Below, piece after piece: positions 1 through 8,324 of a stretch of 64,000 nt of DNA. The notes beneath the pieces are model-generated. The model did not search any database. It saw only the letters and a list, made by a program, of their open reading frames with translations, and had not been told where the DNA came from. Numbering within the stretch: the first letter of the stretch is position 1; each line of letters begins with the position of its first letter. Both the position numbers and the translations under genes were made by a program. Where the stretch lies: assembly GCF_036014015.1 (NCBI RefSeq), contig NZ_CP107905.1, positions 496,001 to 560,000 of the forward strand. The letters run 5' to 3'. The DNA comes from Streptomyces sp. NBC_00457 (GTDB taxonomy: Bacteria > Actinomycetota > Actinomycetes > Streptomycetales > Streptomycetaceae).

Positions 1-777
1 CGCCACCGCCCGTGCCGCGTCCGAGGACTCGCCGGCGGCGAGAGTGACGATCTCGCTGCCCATGAAGGAGAAGACGACCAGCAGGATGCCGGTGAGGATC
101 GCGCCCGGCCCGTTCGGCAGGAAGCCGCCGTGTTCGGTGAGGTTGCCGAAGCCCGTCGCGGCGTTGTCGGAGCCGGGCAGCACACCGAAGATCGCCAGAC
201 CGCCGAGCACGATGAAGCCCGTGATGGCGACGACCTTGATGCCGGCGAACCAGAACTCGAACTCGCCGAAGGAGCCGACCGAGGCCAGGTTCGTGGCGGT
301 GAGCACCACCATCACGATCAGGGCCCAGCCCCACTGCGGTACGGCCGGCACCCACCCTTCCAGGATCACCGCGCCCGCGGTCGCCTCCACGGCGAGGACG
401 ACGACCCAGAAGAACCAGTACAGCCAGCCGATCGAGAACCCGGCCCAGCGGCCGAGCGCCCGGTCCGCGTAGGCGGAGAACGAGCCGGAGGTCGGGTTGG
501 CCGCGGCCATCTCGCCGAGCATCCGCATCACGAAGACGACGAGAGCGCCGACCAGTGCGTAGGACAGCAGGATGCCGGGGCCCGCGGCGGTGATGCCGGA
601 GGCGGAGCCCACGAAGAGACCGGCGCCGATCACCCCGCCGATGGCGATCATGGACAGATGGCGGTTCTTGAGACCGGCCTGGAGACCTGCCTGCTGCTCC
701 GGAGGCTGACCACTGGTGGGGGGAGCGGTGTCGGAGGCCAGAGAATCTGGGGGACGTGTAGTCATGTCGACATCCAT
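1..777 (-). CDS. APC-superfamily amino acid permease (5' part only)
   Basis: Integral membrane amino acid transporter; the gene runs off the left edge, so only about the first 259 codons are present. Reading leftward, a short hydrophilic N-terminus is followed by LKNRHLSMIAIGGVIGAGLF, the hallmark first membrane helix of the AAT/GABA-permease group, where the unwound GVIGAGLF segment binds the substrate. Further hydrophobic helices and a GSFSAYADRALGRWAGF stretch typical of the family follow. Two in-frame ATGs (777 and 765) are possible and neither has a strong ribosome binding site. The substrate cannot be told from this part. A near-palindrome at 879-902 lies upstream, and a PucR regulator gene follows in the same orientation further upstream. 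Confidence 0.85.
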   Translation of the reverse strand, partial: MDVDMTTRPPDSLASDTAPPTSGQPPEQQAGLQAGLKNRHLSMIAIGGVIGAGLFVGSASGITAAGPGILLSYALVGALVVFVMRMLGEMAAANPTSGSFSAYADRALGRWAGFSIGWLYWFFWVVVLAVEATAGAVILEGWVPAVPQWGWALIVMVVLTATNLASVGSFGEFEFWFAGIKVVAITGFIVLGGLAIFGVLPGSDNAATGFGNLTEHGGFLPNGPGAILTGILLVVFSFMGSEIVTLAAGESSDAARAVA

Positions 778-878
778 GGGGTGGTTGGGAGTGCCGTGCG
801 GAGCGGGCGATCAGGGCACTGACGATTTCCGGAAGCGTTCGCGGTGCGATGGGCGGTATCCGGGGGTGAACCGCATCA

Positions 879-902
879 CTTGCGGAAATTGATTTGCGCA
901 AG
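879..902. promoter_or_regulatory. 24-bp near-perfect palindrome, candidate operator
   Basis: Half-sites CTTGCG and CGCAAG enclose inner half-sites AAAT and ATTT, so 20 of 24 positions are symmetric. It lies about 100 bp upstream of the permease start and just beyond the 3' end of the PucR gene. This is the expected place for an operator controlling the permease. The protein that binds it is unknown; the neighbouring PucR protein is a guess only. Confidence 0.4.
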
Positions 903-989
903 CGTATGAGCGGTCATGGGGCCCTGTGTTTGTGAAGGTCGAACAAACTCGCCCTCAATGGCTGTCCGTCCGTCCAATGCGGAACCGGG

Positions 990-2639
990 TCAGTCGTCGG
1001 GCGGCAGCCGCAGTTGGAGCATGGCCAGCAGACGCTGGTCGGGACGGCCCAGATCGAGGCCGGTCAGCTCCTCGGCCCGGCGAAGCCGGTATCGCAGGGT
1101 GTTGGGGTGCACATGGAGCCGGGTGGCGGCGGCCCGTATGTCACCCAGGCAGTTCAGGTACGTCAGCAGGGTCTCGGCGAGCCGGCCCTGGTGCCGACTG
1201 TCGTGCGCGACCAGGGCGGTCAGTCGTGGATCCCGTATCTCGCGGTGGGCGGCGAGCAACGTCACCATCTCGCTGACCAGTACTTCCGCCTGGATGTCCA
1301 CAAGCGCGGCGACGGCGGTGGGCACACCGGCGCTCACCATGGCGTCGAGAATGCGGTCGGCCTCCCAGCGTGACTCGGGGACGTCCCCGAGACCGGGCAC
1401 CAGGCAGCCGACCGAGCCGCGCAGCGGCAGGCCCAGGTGGCGGCGTACGGCGTCGGTGATCTCCTGGGCCCAGCCGCGCAGCGTGTCCGTGTCGATGCCG
1501 CGGGGCAGCTGAGGCAGGAGCACGTAGATGCGGGGATCGACCTGGGTGACCAGGGCGCTGCGGTGCCGGGCGGCGATGTGCACGGAGACCAGGTTGGTGA
1601 CCTCGGTGTGGGTCAGCTCGGGCGCGGCGACGACCTCCGCGGTCTCCTGCGCCTCGGTGGTCCGGTACGAGAAGCCCAGCACGGCGGCCGGGCGACGGGC
1701 GTCGAATCCCAGGTGGGTGGCGAGCGGCTGCGGTCCGGTACTCCCTTCCAGGAGTCCGGCCAGCAGGGTCCGGGTGAGCGTCACGTCCTCCGAGAGCTCT
1801 CGGCGCCGGCGTACGAGGTGGAGCGCGGCGACCCGGGCGGCACCGAGCAGTGCCTGGGGCGCGCGGTCGGACAGCGGAGTCGAGCCCTCCTGCACCCAGA
1901 TGGTGCCCAGCTGCCGGTCCCCGGACCGGATGGCCACCGCGAGACGGCGGCGGATGCCCAGCTCGGGGTGGCTGTCGATGGCGATCACCTCGTCGCTGGA
2001 GTGCAGATGCTGGAACACGCCCCACTCGCGCAGCTTCGCCAGATACCCCTCAGGTCCCTGCCAGCCGAGAATGGAACGCCGCCGCAGGTCGTCCGCCTCG
2101 TCTGAGTCAGTGGTACGGGAGTAGGCCAGCACCCGGTTCGCGGCGTCCTCGATGCTGACGATGCCGCTGGTGAGGATCGCGGTGGTCTGGGCGAGCGAGA
2201 ACAGATCGCCCTCCTCGGCCCCTTGGCCTGACTCACCCGGCGGTGCGTCGTCGAGCGCGGCGCGGGCCAGCGCGTTCACCTGCTCCCAGCGTGCTTCGCT
2301 GCGCAGTGAGAGCAGGGCGATCCCGGCCTCGGCGGCGGTCTCGCTGAGCGCCGCGGCCTGGCCGGTTCCGTCCAGCTTGACCACCACGGCGGCGGCGGCG
2401 TCCCGCCCGGCGGCCCGCAGTGCGGGAGAAGCGGCTCGGCCTCGGGCACCGATGGCGAGGACCAGTTCACCCGGCTGCGCGGTCGGCGGATCCTCGGGAT
2501 CGAGCAGCGCAACGCCACGGATCTCGACATCCAGCCCCGCCGGAGCGGCCTGCACCTCCACCAACGAGTCCCCCAGCGCCATCAGCAACTGCCGCAGGCT
2601 GATGCTCGCTGTGGGGGGAGAGACCGCGGCCGGATCCAT
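990..2639 (-). CDS. PucR-family transcriptional regulator
   Basis: DNA-binding regulator of about 549 residues. The N-terminal part resembles the PucR purine-catabolism domain (residues about 10-130), the middle is GGDEF/GAF-like, and the C-terminus carries the PucR helix-turn-helix with the signature LAETLLTYLNCLGDIRAAATRLHVHPNTLRYRL, named here by its core HVHPNTLRYRL. I start at the ATG at 2639 because GAGGCG precedes it by a normal distance; the open frame continues further upstream without a better site. Family members often control amine, purine or amino acid use, which fits the permease next to it. The actual inducer cannot be read from sequence. Confidence 0.88.
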   Translation of the reverse strand: MDPAAVSPPTASISLRQLLMALGDSLVEVQAAPAGLDVEIRGVALLDPEDPPTAQPGELVLAIGARGRAASPALRAAGRDAAAAVVVKLDGTGQAAALSETAAEAGIALLSLRSEARWEQVNALARAALDDAPPGESGQGAEEGDLFSLAQTTAILTSGIVSIEDAANRVLAYSRTTDSDEADDLRRRSILGWQGPEGYLAKLREWGVFQHLHSSDEVIAIDSHPELGIRRRLAVAIRSGDRQLGTIWVQEGSTPLSDRAPQALLGAARVAALHLVRRRRELSEDVTLTRTLLAGLLEGSTGPQPLATHLGFDARRPAAVLGFSYRTTEAQETAEVVAAPELTHTEVTNLVSVHIAARHRSALVTQVDPRIYVLLPQLPRGIDTDTLRGWAQEITDAVRRHLGLPLRGSVGCLVPGLGDVPESRWEADRILDAMVSAGVPTAVAALVDIQAEVLVSEMVTLLAAHREIRDPRLTALVAHDSRHQGRLAETLLTYLNCLGDIRAAATRLHVHPNTLRYRLRRAEELTGLDLGRPDQRLLAMLQLRLPPDD

Positions 2640-2805
2640 GATCGTCGCCTCTGCTGGGAGCCATGCCGGACCTCTGATGCTATCCGCAGGGCGGAATGGG
2701 GACGGCAGAGGAGCGTGGTGCGCCACGCGTCCGGACCGATGAGTCACGCCGTGATCGCCAGTCTGTATCCCCGACAGGTGATCAACCGCACTCGAGGAGA
2801 ACGTG

Positions 2806-3384
2806 ATGACCGCTACCTACACTTTCGACGTCTTTTCCAGCCTCGACGGCTTCGGCGCCGCCGGCGGCAACTGGACCGGGTACTGGGGCAAGCAGGGCCC
2901 CGAGCTCCTCACCCACCGCCTCGCCCAGTACCGCGAGGAGCAGCGGATGGTCTTCGGGGCCAACACGTATCGGGCGTTCGCGGGGATGCTGGCCTCGAGC
3001 ACCGAGGAGTCCGAGGTGCGTGACCCATGGGTCACGCGGATGACGAACCTGCCGGCAACAGTGGTGTCGACCACCCTGGACGGACCCCTCGACTGGCCGG
3101 ATGCGACTGTCGTGCGCGGCGATGCCGTCGACGCCGTCGCCCGGCTCAAGGAGGAGTCCGAGGTGCCGTTGCGCTCGCACGGCAGCCTGTCCATGAACCG
3201 GGCGCTGATGGCCGCCGGTCTGGTCGACCGCGTCCAGGTGACGCTCTTCCCCGTGATCACCGGACAGACCGGGCTGGACCCGATCTTCCAGGGCGCAGCC
3301 GACTTCGACCTCGAGCTGATCGAGCACCGGACCCTCGACGGCCACATCCAGGAGCTCGTCTACCGGCCCACCCTGCATGTCTGA
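2806..3384 (+). CDS. Dihydrofolate reductase-fold protein (RibD C-terminal family)
   Basis: A 192-residue reductase-fold protein. It opens with TYTFDVFSSLDGFGA, the usual first strand and SLDG motif of RibD-C/DHFR-like proteins, and ends with the strand pattern DLELIEHRTLDGHIQELVYRP. GSLSMNRALMAAGLVDRV matches the family nucleotide-binding segment. The ATG at 2806 has GAGGAG six bases upstream, whereas the overlapping GTG at 2803 is too close to it. Such stand-alone proteins are common in actinobacteria and usually of unknown substrate, probably an NADPH-dependent reduction in the cytoplasm. It is divergent from the PucR gene and convergent with the phosphatase that follows. Confidence 0.8.
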   Translation: MTATYTFDVFSSLDGFGAAGGNWTGYWGKQGPELLTHRLAQYREEQRMVFGANTYRAFAGMLASSTEESEVRDPWVTRMTNLPATVVSTTLDGPLDWPDATVVRGDAVDAVARLKEESEVPLRSHGSLSMNRALMAAGLVDRVQVTLFPVITGQTGLDPIFQGAADFDLELIEHRTLDGHIQELVYRPTLHV

Positions 3385-3404
3385 GGAGCCCGGTCCCGGG
3401 TGCG

Positions 3405-4673
3405 TCAGGTCGAGTCAGCGACCCGGAGCCATGTCCGAGGTCGCGGAGAAGCAGCGGCCGCGGGGCGGGGACGCCGGCTCGGGACCGTCGCCGAGGGAAC
3501 GGCCGCGTCGGGAACCCGTGATTCGTAAAGCGTCGGCTTGCGGATCAGGAGCAGCGCCGCGTCGTCGTGCAGTCGACCGCCGACATGCGCCAGCAGCTCG
3601 TCATGGAGCGCGTCGAGGGTGTGCGCCGGCTCGTGGGAGACGTGGCGCTCCAGCCCTTCGGTCAGCGGATAGAACGCACGGCCGCGGTCCCGGGCCTCGG
3701 TGACCCCGTCGGTGTAGAGCAGCAGTTGATCCCCGTCCGTGAAGGGCAGAACGTGGAGGCCGGGCGCGTCACCCGTGAGGGCGCGCAGTCCGAGGGGCGG
3801 GGCCGGATGCGTGGGCTCGACCGCCGCGACCCTCCCGGAGGCGTGTACCAGCAACGGAGGCGTGTGTCCGCAGTTCACCACCTCCAGATGCCCTGCTTGC
3901 GGGAACCCGGCGACCACGGCGGTGACGAAGTCGTCATGGCCGAGATTGCGCGCCAGACTCCGCTCGATCCTGTCGACCACGGCGAGGAGATCGGGCTCGT
4001 CGTAGGCGGCCTCGCGGAAGACACCGAGCACCAGAGCGGCGGTTCCCACGGCCGGCAGCCCTTTGCCGCGCACATCGCCGACGATCAGCCGCACTCCGTA
4101 CGGGGTGGGTACCAGAGCGTAGAGATCACCGCCGATACGGGCCTCGGCCGCCGCGGCACTGTAGCGGACCGCCACCTGGAACGGCCCGACGGTCGCCGGC
4201 ACCGGCTTGAGCAGCGCGTGCTGTGCCGTCTCCGCGACCGAGCGGACCGCCGCGAGCACCCGTTCACGGCGCCCGCGCAACGCGCTGGCCAGGCCGCTCG
4301 CAAGGGCGACAGCCACCAGGGCGGACAGCACAGCGGTCAGTTCACGGCCCGGAACACCGTCCCGGGTGCCCAGCGTGGCACACAGCACCACCGTGAGGAG
4401 CCCGACCCAGAGCACACCGCGGGGACCGTTGGTGGTGGCGGCCAAGGCAGGCCCCGCCGCGAGCAGGGGCAGCCAGATCATCCCCGCTCCATCGGCGAGA
4501 TCGACGCATACGACGACGGAGACGATCAGCACGGGCAGGATGGGCAGGACGGGCAAACCGGCGGCCAGTTGCGCGACAACGCGCCTGCGGGCCGAAGGCC
4601 CAGGACGGGTCACTCGGTTCTTGAACAGCCGCATCGGCCAGTGGTTGCCACCATGGTCTCGGGCCTGACTCAT
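3405..4673 (-). CDS. Membrane-anchored PP2C/SpoIIE-type serine phosphatase
   Basis: RsbU/SpoIIE-like phosphatase of 422 residues. Hydrophobic segments at about residues 30-125 should anchor it in the membrane. The catalytic domain (about 160-380) has the PP2C metal motifs: ARIGGDLYALV with the first Asp, VGDVRGKGLPA with the second, LLLYTDGVTEARD, and the closing DDAALLLI. The family dephosphorylates anti-anti-sigma factors in partner-switching circuits. No antagonist pair lies directly beside it, although a RsbW-like ATPase is encoded at 14.4-14.9 kb. The C-terminal 40 residues are rich in Pro, Ala and Arg and probably disordered. An alternative start 13 codons downstream (MRLFKN) is possible. 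Confidence 0.88.
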   Translation of the reverse strand: MSQARDHGGNHWPMRLFKNRVTRPGPSARRRVVAQLAAGLPVLPILPVLIVSVVVCVDLADGAGMIWLPLLAAGPALAATTNGPRGVLWVGLLTVVLCATLGTRDGVPGRELTAVLSALVAVALASGLASALRGRRERVLAAVRSVAETAQHALLKPVPATVGPFQVAVRYSAAAAEARIGGDLYALVPTPYGVRLIVGDVRGKGLPAVGTAALVLGVFREAAYDEPDLLAVVDRIERSLARNLGHDDFVTAVVAGFPQAGHLEVVNCGHTPPLLVHASGRVAAVEPTHPAPPLGLRALTGDAPGLHVLPFTDGDQLLLYTDGVTEARDRGRAFYPLTEGLERHVSHEPAHTLDALHDELLAHVGGRLHDDAALLLIRKPTLYESRVPDAAVPSATVPSRRPRPAAAASPRPRTWLRVADST

Positions 4674-4772
4674 GTTCGTCCGCAGTCCTCACCTGTGCCC
4701 AGGGCACACATCCGAAAATGTCTGTTTCCTCCAGAGAACGGGTCATCTCGGCCACCCACAAGAACAGGATTT

Positions 4773-5531
4773 TCAGATAGTGAGCGAAAGACTCCTGGTG
4801 ACACGACTCGCGGTCGGGATCAGCCGTGCCCGAATCTCGGGGAGTCGGGACAGCCGGTCCGCCGGCAATGAGACTCCGAGCGAGCCGAGCGTGTCCCCGC
4901 TGTAGACAGGCACGGCGACACAGACCGTGCCGAGTGCGTACTCCTCCAGGTCGGTGACGGCCGGGGCCCCGGGTGAGGACTCCAGTCGCCGGAGCAGTTC
5001 CGGCAGGCTGGTGATCGTCCGCGGGGTGAGGTCGGCGAGGTGGTGACGGGAGAGGTAGTCCTTGCGGTCGGCCTCGTCCAGTTCCCGGAGCACGGACTTG
5101 CCCAGCGCGGTGGCGTGCCCCGCGTCCTCGAACCCCACCCAGAGATCGACGCGGGGCGCCCGAGGGCCGTCGACGATCTCCGCGACCCGGATTTCGCCGT
5201 CCTCGTAGAAGGTGAGGTAGGCGGCAGTCGCGAGTTCGTCCCGCAGTGCGGCGAGCGTGGGACGGACGCGGCTGAGCAGCGCCTGCCCACGGCTCGTGGT
5301 CTGCAGCGACTCCAGCTTGTCGCCGAGGATGAACCCGCCGTCGTTCAGTTTCCGCACGTATCCGTCGTGGACCAGCGTCCGCAGCAGGTGATAGGCGGTC
5401 GCCAAGGGCAGGCCCGTCTCACGTGCCAGCTGTTTCGCCGGCGCGCCGTTCTCGTGCGCACTCACCGCCTCCAGCAGGCGCAGGGCCCGCTGGACAGACG
5501 TGATGAGCGTAGGGCCATCCTCCGCACCCAT
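4773..5531 (-). CDS. IclR-family transcriptional regulator
   Basis: A 252-residue protein. It has an N-terminal winged helix-turn-helix (LITSVQRALRLLEAVSAHENG through LPLATAYHLLRTLVHDGYV) and a C-terminal IclR effector-binding domain with conserved patches LGKSVLREL, EYALGTVCVAVPVY and LGSLGVSLPADRL. I chose the ATG at 5531 because it begins just before the winged helix; the frame is open upstream to 5588 but lacks a ribosome binding site there. It probably represses or activates a catabolic operon in response to an aromatic or carboxylic effector. No obvious target operon adjoins it. Confidence 0.88.
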   Translation of the reverse strand: MGAEDGPTLITSVQRALRLLEAVSAHENGAPAKQLARETGLPLATAYHLLRTLVHDGYVRKLNDGGFILGDKLESLQTTSRGQALLSRVRPTLAALRDELATAAYLTFYEDGEIRVAEIVDGPRAPRVDLWVGFEDAGHATALGKSVLRELDEADRKDYLSRHHLADLTPRTITSLPELLRRLESSPGAPAVTDLEEYALGTVCVAVPVYSGDTLGSLGVSLPADRLSRLPEIRARLIPTASRVTRSLSLTI

Positions 5532-5609
5532 ACGACCAGCTTGCGCCAGGCGTACACGGCGAGCAAGGTGGGTCAGCCCCGCACTCACGCACGTCGTGGG
5601 ACCGCTCGC

Positions 5610-6350
5610 CTACGGCACGTAGATCGGGTCGCCTGCCTTGGCGTCTCCGAGCCAGATCTTCCGCTCCGGCTCGTCGAAGTAGGAAACCTCCGCGCAGGGG
5701 CCTTCCGGCTCCTTGTCACCGGTCTGGAAGTGGCCTGCCGACCAGCCGGTGAGGCGGTGCTTGGCGAGAAGCTCGCTGACCACGTCCCGGAACTCCGGGT
5801 AGCTGACGCAGTCGCGTTCGGCGACACGCTCCTTGAGGTCGGTGCGGAAGTGGGCGAGGTTCACCTGCTCGCGGGTCGGTCCGCGATACGGATCGGCGCG
5901 GTGCCGTGCGCACTGGTCCCGACCGCCGGGGTAGACCTCGATCGAGCCCTGCTCAGAACTTTCGACGCAGGCCGTGAGCGTCTCCGGCGCCGGCCTGCCG
6001 AAGCTCTCCTGCCACAGCTGCCGGCACACCTTGATCGGGTCGTCGGCGCCGGGATCGAAGCCGGTCACGGCGTCGGACTGGTCGGATCCCACGCAGGTCA
6101 GCCCGTTCGAGTCGAGCGTGTGACCCTCACCGTCACCGGCGACCCACGCATAGGTCGCGGCAGTGCCGCCGACCAAGGCCAGGGCCACCACGGGGACCAC
6201 GACCATCGTGCGCTTGCGCCGCCGCCGCGTACGTTCACGCACCCGGGCGAGGATCCGGTCGGCGAGCGGCGAGTCCGGGTCGGTCTCCGACGGGTCAGGC
6301 TGCGGATCGCGGGTCCGGAGCATCCGGACGAGTTCGTCATCGCTCAGCAT
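5610..6350 (-). CDS. Single-pass membrane protein downstream of sigma factor, candidate sigma regulator
   Basis: A 246-residue protein. The acidic cytoplasmic N-terminus (about 1-45) ends in a basic RTRRRRKRT stretch, followed by one membrane helix (about 49-70) and an external domain with six cysteines. The start overlaps the end of the sigma factor gene by 14 bp, so the two are probably co-translated. This layout matches membrane anti-sigma factors of ECF sigma genes, but I see no zinc-binding HxxxCxxC anti-sigma motif in the N-terminal part. The regulator role is therefore inferred from position and topology only. Confidence 0.6.
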   Translation of the reverse strand: MLSDDELVRMLRTRDPQPDPSETDPDSPLADRILARVRERTRRRRKRTMVVVPVVALALVGGTAATYAWVAGDGEGHTLDSNGLTCVGSDQSDAVTGFDPGADDPIKVCRQLWQESFGRPAPETLTACVESSEQGSIEVYPGGRDQCARHRADPYRGPTREQVNLAHFRTDLKERVAERDCVSYPEFRDVVSELLAKHRLTGWSAGHFQTGDKEPEGPCAEVSYFDEPERKIWLGDAKAGDPIYVP

Positions 6351-6879
6351 GATCCTTCTCCTTGGTCGCAGGCAGATCGGAGCTCGATGCTGCGAGCCGT
6401 TCCTTCAGCCGCTGCCGGGCCCGGTGCAGGCGTGTGTCGACGGCGCCGACGGAGATGCCGAGGACCGTCGCGATCTCATGACGGGACAGGTCGTCCCAGT
6501 AGGCCAGGCGCAATAACTCCCGGTCGGCGGCCGACCCTTGTTCCAAGGCGGCCAAGAGCTCATCGCCGACGTCATGCTCCTGGTGGCGTGGGCCCGGGGG
6601 ATCCGGCTGTTCCGCCACTCTCAGCAGCAGTCGGGACCAACGCCGCTGGCTGCGCGCCTGGTTGGCCAGCACGCGTCGCGCGATGCCCAACAGCCACAGC
6701 ACCGCCTCTTCACCGTCGTCGGGCAGATGACGACGCCGGCGCCACGCCACCGCATAGACCTCTGCCACGGCGTCGTGTGCCGCCGCGTCACCGGCCCGGC
6801 GCAGGCAGTACGCCATCACCCGACGAAACGTCTGCCGGAACAACTGCTCCAGCCGCTCACTGGATTCATCCGCATCCAT
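6337..6879 (-). CDS. ECF-type RNA polymerase sigma factor
   Basis: A 180-residue sigma factor with only regions 2 and 4. Region 2 (about 10-80) contains AVAEVYAVAWRRRRHLPDDGEEAV, with LLGIARRVLANQARSQRRW at its end. Region 4 (about 115-165) ends in the helix-turn-helix LSRHEIATVLGISVGAVDTRLHRARQRL. The open frame continues upstream to 7005 but the sigma similarity begins right after the ATG at 6879. It directly overlaps a single-pass membrane protein gene, forming a typical sigma/regulator pair. No target promoter motif is evident nearby. Confidence 0.85.
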   Translation of the reverse strand: MDADESSERLEQLFRQTFRRVMAYCLRRAGDAAAHDAVAEVYAVAWRRRRHLPDDGEEAVLWLLGIARRVLANQARSQRRWSRLLLRVAEQPDPPGPRHQEHDVGDELLAALEQGSAADRELLRLAYWDDLSRHEIATVLGISVGAVDTRLHRARQRLKERLAASSSDLPATKEKDHAER

Positions 6880-6943
6880 AGCCAAGCAATGTCCGGCATC
6901 ACTCGGTCGCTTACCAACCGGCGGCGACACTCTTCTTCTGTGG

Positions 6944-8272
6944 TCAGAACGGGCAGGTGTCCATCCAGCGCGTGACCAGGGATGTGTTGTTCTTGTCGGC
7001 GTCACGTGCGGGACCGCACAGGAACGGGCTGAAGCGGGTGTCGGCGCGCAGCCAGTGACTGAGGAACGACACGATCCACTTGCCCTGCTTGGCCTTGTTG
7101 CCGGAGCCCGTCATCGGGCACAGATGGTCGCCGGGAACTTCGATGTAGAGCTTCTCGGCCTGCGACATGGAGTTGTACCAGGGCACGGCGTAGTCGTCGC
7201 CGTGGGCGACAGGGTCGCTCTGACAGGTCAGGAAGAACGTGGGCTCGGTGACCGCGGAGAAGTTCTGGTTCGGGTAGTACGGGGCCGTGGGCACGCCCGC
7301 CCGGAAGCGCGCGTCGTCGCGGAGGGCCGCCATGACACCCCCGCCGCCCATCGAGTGACCGACCGCCCCGAGCGTGCCGTTGACCTTCCCGGATACCGGG
7401 TTACCGGTGGCGTTGCCGAGCGCGAGCAACTGGGTGCCGGCGGCGGTGATCTGGCGGCCGCGCGATGCGGGATCGTCGGTGAGTGTGGTGGTGCCGACGT
7501 TGATGACGACGAAGCCCCAGGAAGCGAGGCGGGGTGCGAGCCACTCCAGGTTCTGCTGCGTGCCCTGATAGCCCGGCATCAGTACGACGCCCGGGTACGA
7601 GCCCCCGGTTGTCGGGTACGTGACCGTGCCGGAGCCGTACCCGCTCGGGTTGGGAACGGTGTAGGCGGCGGTGGTCAGCGGCCCGTCGGTGGCCTCCAGG
7701 GAGGCAGTCGTCGGATCCGGGATTCCGTTGCCAGGGGTGCCGCCACCGGAGCCGTACACCTGGAACTCCCACAGCGAGTAGCCGTAGGCGGTGCCGCGCT
7801 GGGTGCCGTGGAAGCGGACGTACCGGCCGCTGCCGTTCACGTCCAGGGTCTGCACGCCGCCGTTGCCGGCCGTGGTCGAGTAGATGGTGGTCCAGGTGGT
7901 GCCGTTGTCGGAGGTCTGGATCTGGAACGCTCGGGCGTGCGCGGCCTCCCAGCGCAGCGCGACCTGACTGATGGTGGCGGTGGCACCCAGATCGATGCTC
8001 AGCCATTGCGGGTCACTGAAGGTGCTCGACCAGCGCGTCCTTGTGTTGCCGTCCACGGCCGCCGACGCGGGAGTGGACGCGTTCTCGCTGGACGAGGAGG
8101 TCGCGGGTTTGCCCTGGGACAGCAGGTCCGCGGCGGCCGCCGGTGGGGCGGCGGCTGACAGCAGAGTCAGCGCCAAGCCGATGGTGGTCGCCAGGGCGAT
8201 CAGTGCCGTCAGGGCACGGGGTCGGGTCCGTAATGGCGCGTTCGTGTCGGTTGAACAGCTGGTTGGACGCAT
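6944..8272 (-). CDS. Secreted PETase/cutinase-like polyester hydrolase with N-terminal F5/8 type C domain
   Basis: A 442-residue exported enzyme. A signal peptide ends near AAPPAAAADLL (about 48). An F5/8 type C (discoidin, carbohydrate-binding-like) domain spans about 50-174 and is joined by a Gly-rich linker to a cutinase-type alpha/beta-hydrolase (about 188-442). The catalytic triad is Ser307 in GHSMGG, Asp353 and His383; Tyr235 in PGYQG and Met308 form the likely oxyanion hole. Cys419-Cys440 matches the usual C-terminal cutinase disulfide. Cys350 and Cys385 sit exactly where the extra active-site disulfide of Ideonella PETase lies (Asp-3 and His+2), which ordinary actinobacterial cutinases lack. 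Tyr332 replaces the PETase Trp185. GGAGG precedes the ATG. The natural substrate is probably cutin or another polyester; PET activity is only inference. Confidence 0.88.
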   Translation of the reverse strand: MRPTSCSTDTNAPLRTRPRALTALIALATTIGLALTLLSAAAPPAAAADLLSQGKPATSSSSENASTPASAAVDGNTRTRWSSTFSDPQWLSIDLGATATISQVALRWEAAHARAFQIQTSDNGTTWTTIYSTTAGNGGVQTLDVNGSGRYVRFHGTQRGTAYGYSLWEFQVYGSGGGTPGNGIPDPTTASLEATDGPLTTAAYTVPNPSGYGSGTVTYPTTGGSYPGVVLMPGYQGTQQNLEWLAPRLASWGFVVINVGTTTLTDDPASRGRQITAAGTQLLALGNATGNPVSGKVNGTLGAVGHSMGGGGVMAALRDDARFRAGVPTAPYYPNQNFSAVTEPTFFLTCQSDPVAHGDDYAVPWYNSMSQAEKLYIEVPGDHLCPMTGSGNKAKQGKWIVSFLSHWLRADTRFSPFLCGPARDADKNNTSLVTRWMDTCPF

Positions 8273-8324
8273 TGCTTTACCTCCGGAGAGCGGTGAGAGC
8301 GCGGTAACCGGACAGCGAGGTGCG

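Noticed and set aside
3567..4871. Long plus-strand open frame opposite the SpoIIE-type phosphatase
   Set aside because: Low-complexity translation rich in Gly, Arg and Gln; it exists only because the real gene on the other strand is GC-rich at third positions.
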